Source of the DNA: Bacillus aerolatus
Lineage (GTDB): Bacteria; Bacillota; Bacilli; Bacillales; Domibacillaceae
Assembly (NCBI RefSeq): GCF_009183655.1
Contig: NZ_WEIO01000005.1
Span: forward strand, 186,001 to 250,000
Direction of reading: 5' to 3'
DNA length: 64,000 nucleotides
Positions 61,187-64,000 of this stretch are shown here, in pieces. A program made the position numbers and the translations under genes. Each line of letters opens with the position of its first letter. The first letter of the stretch is position 1. The notes beneath the pieces are model-generated. The model worked only from the letters and a program-made list of their open reading frames with translations, did not search any database and was not told the DNA's origin.

Positions 61187-61240
61187 CTTTAGTGCATTAA
61201 CGTAACGGGGGTCAGTCCCCCGTCGCTTTAAAGCGATAAA
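61187..61240 (+). repeat. REP-like palindrome 18
   Basis: Core GGGGG-TCAGT-CCCCC at 61207-61221, arms GCATTAACGTAAC and GTCGCTTTAAAGCG. Confidence 0.87.
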
Positions 61241-61268
61241 GAAAGACCTTCGATTATGAAGGTCTTTT
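61240..61268 (-). terminator. Intrinsic terminator after HAD phosphatase
   Basis: AAAGACCTTC / GAAGGTCTTT stem, T-rich leftward; abuts REP-like element 18. Confidence 0.8.
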
Positions 61269-61338
61269 AGGTGCATCGTATGTTAAGCAGATAATTTACG
61301 TTTATATCTACATACTATTTAATTAACAATCATCTCAA

Positions 61339-62154
61339 TTAGTCAACTGCCACAACAGCAGGCTGTAACACGAACTTTTCAATGACGTGCCCTACACCAT
61401 CCTCATTGTTAGAGAGCGAGATATAGTCAGCTCTTTCTTTTAATTCATCCACTCCGTTGCCCATTGCAACGCCTAAGCCGGCTGTCGTGATGAGGTCCAA
61501 GTCATTGTAGTTGTCGCCAATACCGATGATTTCCGATCGGTCGATGCCGAGCTTTTGCGCTAAATGCAGCAAGGCGATCCCTTTGTCGGCCTCCGGATGC
61601 GTCACTTCAAGGTAAGTCGGTTTCGATTTCGCAATATTCGCCCGCTCACCGAATAATTCACGCAGTTCGTTCTGCAAATCATCAATATAATTAGGCGCAT
61701 CAATAAAGAGCGCTTTCGTAAACCCCCGCTCAGCAAGCTTGGCAAGATCGGGCTCCACCGTATAAGGAACTTTAACCGCATCAGCGTACCGACGGATAAT
61801 GTCATTGTCCGAAGCTGCATAGAGAATGTCGTCTTGATACACTTGCAAGTGCATATTTTTCTCGTTAGCAATTTCAATTAACTTGTGGGCAATCTTCGGC
61901 GGAACAGGGCGCTCATACATCACTTCTTTTTCTTCCACATCCTGAATAAGCGCACCTTGATAAGTAATGAGCGGTACATTTAAACCGAGCTGCTGGGCAA
62001 ACTGCTTTGCGGAACGAAACATACGGCCAGTCGCAACCGTTACGACCGTGCCGCGCTCTACCGCTTTTTGAATGGCCTCGACCGTTCGTGGTGAAACGAT
62101 TAATTCATCATTAAGCAATGTACCATCAAGGTCGATCGCTATCATTTTGTACAT
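61339..62154 (-). CDS. Cof-type HAD-IIB sugar phosphatase
   Basis: 271 residues from the ATG after AAGGGGAG (MYKMIAIDLDGTLLND); an upstream frame adding 18 residues has no site. Nucleophile Asp in IDLDGTLLND, motif II TVATGRMF, motif III Lys in the PTYLEVTHPEADKG region and motif IV GIGDNYNDLDLI. Type IIB cap. Members dephosphorylate sugar phosphates or FMN; substrate unknown. Confidence 0.92.
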   Translation of the reverse strand: MYKMIAIDLDGTLLNDELIVSPRTVEAIQKAVERGTVVTVATGRMFRSAKQFAQQLGLNVPLITYQGALIQDVEEKEVMYERPVPPKIAHKLIEIANEKNMHLQVYQDDILYAASDNDIIRRYADAVKVPYTVEPDLAKLAERGFTKALFIDAPNYIDDLQNELRELFGERANIAKSKPTYLEVTHPEADKGIALLHLAQKLGIDRSEIIGIGDNYNDLDLITTAGLGVAMGNGVDELKERADYISLSNNEDGVGHVIEKFVLQPAVVAVD

Positions 62155-62320
62155 AGGGTATCTCCCCTTATTGATATGTAATAAGATATTTAAAAAACAG
62201 GGCAGCAATCATCAAATACTCCCCTTGCTCTATCTCTTTTAAACGCAAACCTTCAATAACAATTACATCATTAGCAAACAATGTTTTGTGCGTCGGATAC
62301 CGTTATTGGTGAATATTCGG

Positions 62321-62347
62321 AAAGGCCGCATGTTTGCGGCCTTTTCT
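62321..62347 (-). terminator. Hairpin terminator after gnd
   Basis: AAGGCCGCA-AACA-TGCGGCCTT stem; the leftward T-run is short. Confidence 0.65.
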
Positions 62348-62366
62348 GTTTTTGTCTATATAACTA

Positions 62367-63791
62367 TTAATTTAACACCTTTTGCGTCCACTCTGTATGG
62401 AAACTGCCTTCCTTATCTATACGCTGATAAGTGTGGGCACCAAAGTAATCACGTTGCGCTTGTAAAAGATTAGCCGGCAGCGTTTCTGTCCGATAGCTGT
62501 CATAGTAAGCTAAAGCACTTGAGAATGCCGGTACCGGAATCCCCTGCCCAATAGCTATACTTAAGACTTCACGCAAAGCCGATTGATAGCTTTCTACAAT
62601 TTCTTTAAAATACTCATCTAACAACAAGTTTGCCAATTTAGGATCACGGTCATAAGCATCCTTAATCTTTTGCAGGAATTGCGCACGGATAATACAGCCG
62701 CCGCGGAAAATCATCGCGATATCACCATAATTAAGATCCCAGTTATATTCTTCAGATGCCGCACGCATTTGGGCAAAGCCTTGTGCGTACGAACAAATCT
62801 TACTCATATATAAAGCTTTGCGTACAGCCTCAATGACAGCCTCTTTATTACTGCCAAGATCTTTTCTTTCCGGCCCTTTTAACAATTTGCTTGCTTTTAC
62901 ACGTTCTTCTTTCATAGCAGAGATAAAACGGGCAAAGACAGATTCAGTAATAATCGGAAGTGGGACACCTAAATCTAAAGCACTTTGGCTCGTCCATTTA
63001 CCTGTACCTTTTTGACCTGCTGTATCTAAAATGACATCTACAAGAGGCTTCCCTGTATCCTCGTCTACTTTTGTAAAAATATCTGCAGTAATTTCAATTA
63101 AATAACTGTCTAATTCACCTTTGTTCCACTCCGAGAATACTTCATGAAGTTCTTGCGCCTGTAAGCCGAGTACATGCTTCATGATAAAATAAGCTTCCGA
63201 AATGAGCTGCATATCGCCGTATTCAATGCCATTATGAACCATTTTTACGTAATGACCGGCACCGTTAGGCCCAATATACGTACAACAAGCATCCCCTTCT
63301 ACTTTTGCTGAAATCGCCTCTAAAATCGGTTCGATCAGCTCAAACGCTTCTTTTTGACCACCCGGCATAATGGAAGGACCTTTTAATGCTCCTTCTTCTC
63401 CTCCAGAAACACCCGTCCCGATAAAGTGAATACCTGTTGATTCTAATTCTTTGTTGCGTCTGATCGTGTCTTGGAAAAAAGTGTTGCCGCCATCGATAAG
63501 AATATCTCCCTTTTCAAGATAGGGTTTCAACGAATCAATCGTTGCGTCTGTTGGTGCACCGGCTTTCACCATTAATAAAATTTTGCGCGGCTTTTCTAAT
63601 GACTGCACAAACTCCTCAATGGTGTTCGTACCAATAAACTTTTTCCCTGCAGCTTCTGTCTTTAAGAATTCTGTTGTTTTTTCAGGTGAACGATTGTACA
63701 CAGCCACCGAGTAGCCCCGGCTTTCAATATTCAAAGCAAGGTTTTTTCCCATTACTGCTAAACCGATAACACCGACTTGTTGTTTTGTCAT
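62367..63791 (-). CDS. gnd: 6-phosphogluconate dehydrogenase (decarboxylating)
   Basis: Oxidative pentose phosphate step giving ribulose-5-phosphate, CO2 and NADPH. 474 residues: coenzyme motif [19 protein letters not shown] (NADP-type) after the second strand, substrate signature [18 protein letters not shown] and [15 protein letters not shown], catalytic Lys/Glu in those, C-terminal FHTEWT. It matches the GndA type of bacilli. Next to pgi on the same strand, 31 bases apart, so sugar-phosphate genes are clustered. Confidence 0.96.
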   Translation of the reverse strand: MTKQQVGVIGLAVMGKNLALNIESRGYSVAVYNRSPEKTTEFLKTEAAGKKFIGTNTIEEFVQSLEKPRKILLMVKAGAPTDATIDSLKPYLEKGDILIDGGNTFFQDTIRRNKELESTGIHFIGTGVSGGEEGALKGPSIMPGGQKEAFELIEPILEAISAKVEGDACCTYIGPNGAGHYVKMVHNGIEYGDMQLISEAYFIMKHVLGLQAQELHEVFSEWNKGELDSYLIEITADIFTKVDEDTGKPLVDVILDTAGQKGTGKWTSQSALDLGVPLPIITESVFARFISAMKEERVKASKLLKGPERKDLGSNKEAVIEAVRKALYMSKICSYAQGFAQMRAASEEYNWDLNYGDIAMIFRGGCIIRAQFLQKIKDAYDRDPKLANLLLDEYFKEIVESYQSALREVLSIAIGQGIPVPAFSSALAYYDSYRTETLPANLLQAQRDYFGAHTYQRIDKEGSFHTEWTQKVLN

Positions 63792-63822
63792 AAATGATCG
63801 CCCCTAAATAGATTGTAATTAG

Positions 63823-64000
63823 CTAACTGGATAAGCACTGCTCAAGTTTATTTTTTTCTTTTTCGAAGCCCGGCTTGCCTAATAGTGCAAACATGTTCTT
63901 CTTGTATGCCTCAACACCTGGCTGATCAAATGGATTGACGCCGAGCAAGTAGCCGCTCACGGCACAAGCCTTTTCGAAAAAGTAAACTAGCTCTCCAAAG
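63823..64000 (-). CDS. pgi: Glucose-6-phosphate isomerase (5' part outside window)
   Basis: Only the last 58 codons are visible: [40 protein letters not shown] and a Lys/Glu tail. This is the C-terminal PGI signature with [10 protein letters not shown]. It lies directly upstream of gnd, in the same direction. Confidence 0.93.
   Translation of the reverse strand, partial: FGELVYFFEKACAVSGYLLGVNPFDQPGVEAYKKNMFALLGKPGFEKEKNKLEQCLSS

Larger units (their letters stand above)
60588..61338. other. 750-bp gene-poor region with repeats, stacked terminators and a questionable reading frame
   Basis: Contains two REP-like elements, two consecutive leftward terminators with no convincing gene in front of them, and one 65-codon frame. 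It looks like a decayed locus. Confidence 0.5.

Noticed and set aside
13598-61240. CRISPR array
   Set aside because: The recurring palindrome is spaced by kilobases with genes between, has no regular spacers and no cas genes.

Overview
This window comes from a low-to-moderate GC, Gram-positive, spore-former-type bacterium of the Bacillaceae. The signs are strong AGGAGG-type ribosome binding sites with frequent GTG/TTG starts, sigma-A promoters often with an extended -10, ComK and ComFB, an SLH-type surface layer, CvfB, a YclM-type aspartokinase, a YjoB-like AAA protein, and an ethanolamine operon controlled by EutV/EutW. The species cannot be named from the sequence. No rRNA, tRNA, CRISPR array, prophage or plasmid functions were seen. 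Both ends cut a gene: a subtilisin-like protease on the left and glucose-6-phosphate isomerase on the right.

Layout. 1-13 kb: secreted protease, serC-serA, an alanine/glycine:cation symporter, a membrane-anchored zinc-ribbon trypsin-like protease with a calcium-loop tail, uracil permease, a PadR/DUF2812 pair, cvfB and a secreted protein. 13-20 kb: three tiny basic proteins, comFB, aspartokinase, gltS-hutG with a divergent LysR regulator, and a REP-associated tyrosine transposase (RAYT). 20-33 kb: cell-surface genes: an SLH-anchored 5'-nucleotidase, a NagZ-type glycosidase overlapping a TcaA/YvbJ-like zinc-ribbon protein, two divergent zinc-ribbon genes, an SLH protein, a YihY/BrkB protein, an O-antigen-ligase-like protein and an AAA ATPase. 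33.7-47 kb: one leftward ethanolamine microcompartment operon, eutW-eutV-eutH-eutS-eutP-eutA-eutB-eutC-eutL-eutE-eutM-pduL-eutN-BMC-mdh. 47-64 kb: a hydroxyacid dehydrogenase, shikimate kinase, an LCP protein beside a broken aldehyde dehydrogenase, comK, a chemotaxis receptor, a low-molecular-weight tyrosine phosphatase, a large SLH surface protein with a coiled-coil neighbour, a LysM-M14 peptidase, a HAD phosphatase, gnd and pgi.

The most striking non-coding signal is a family of about 18 interspersed palindromes with the core GGGGG-TCAGT-CCCCC and pairing arms built on CTTTAAAG or CGTTAACG. They lie only between genes, from 13.6 to 61.2 kb, several as inverted pairs. Two of them flank the only RAYT gene, so the element family and its probable mobiliser are seen together. 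Two other repeat families are separate: a tandem pair of 120-bp structured repeats at 9.5-9.8 kb and a 21-bp-phased degenerate array at 6.3-6.5 kb.

The ethanolamine genes form a coherent pathway. EutH imports ethanolamine, EutA reactivates EutBC, EutBC makes acetaldehyde, EutE makes acetyl-CoA, and a PduL-type enzyme makes acetyl-phosphate, inside a shell of EutS, EutL, EutM, EutN and a tailed BMC protein. EutW senses and EutV antiterminates. Two leader terminators in the operon each overlap a hairpin with an ANAGGC hexaloop, the expected form of an ANTAR target. eutT, eutQ, eutJ and eutG are absent, and a malate dehydrogenase gene closes the operon.
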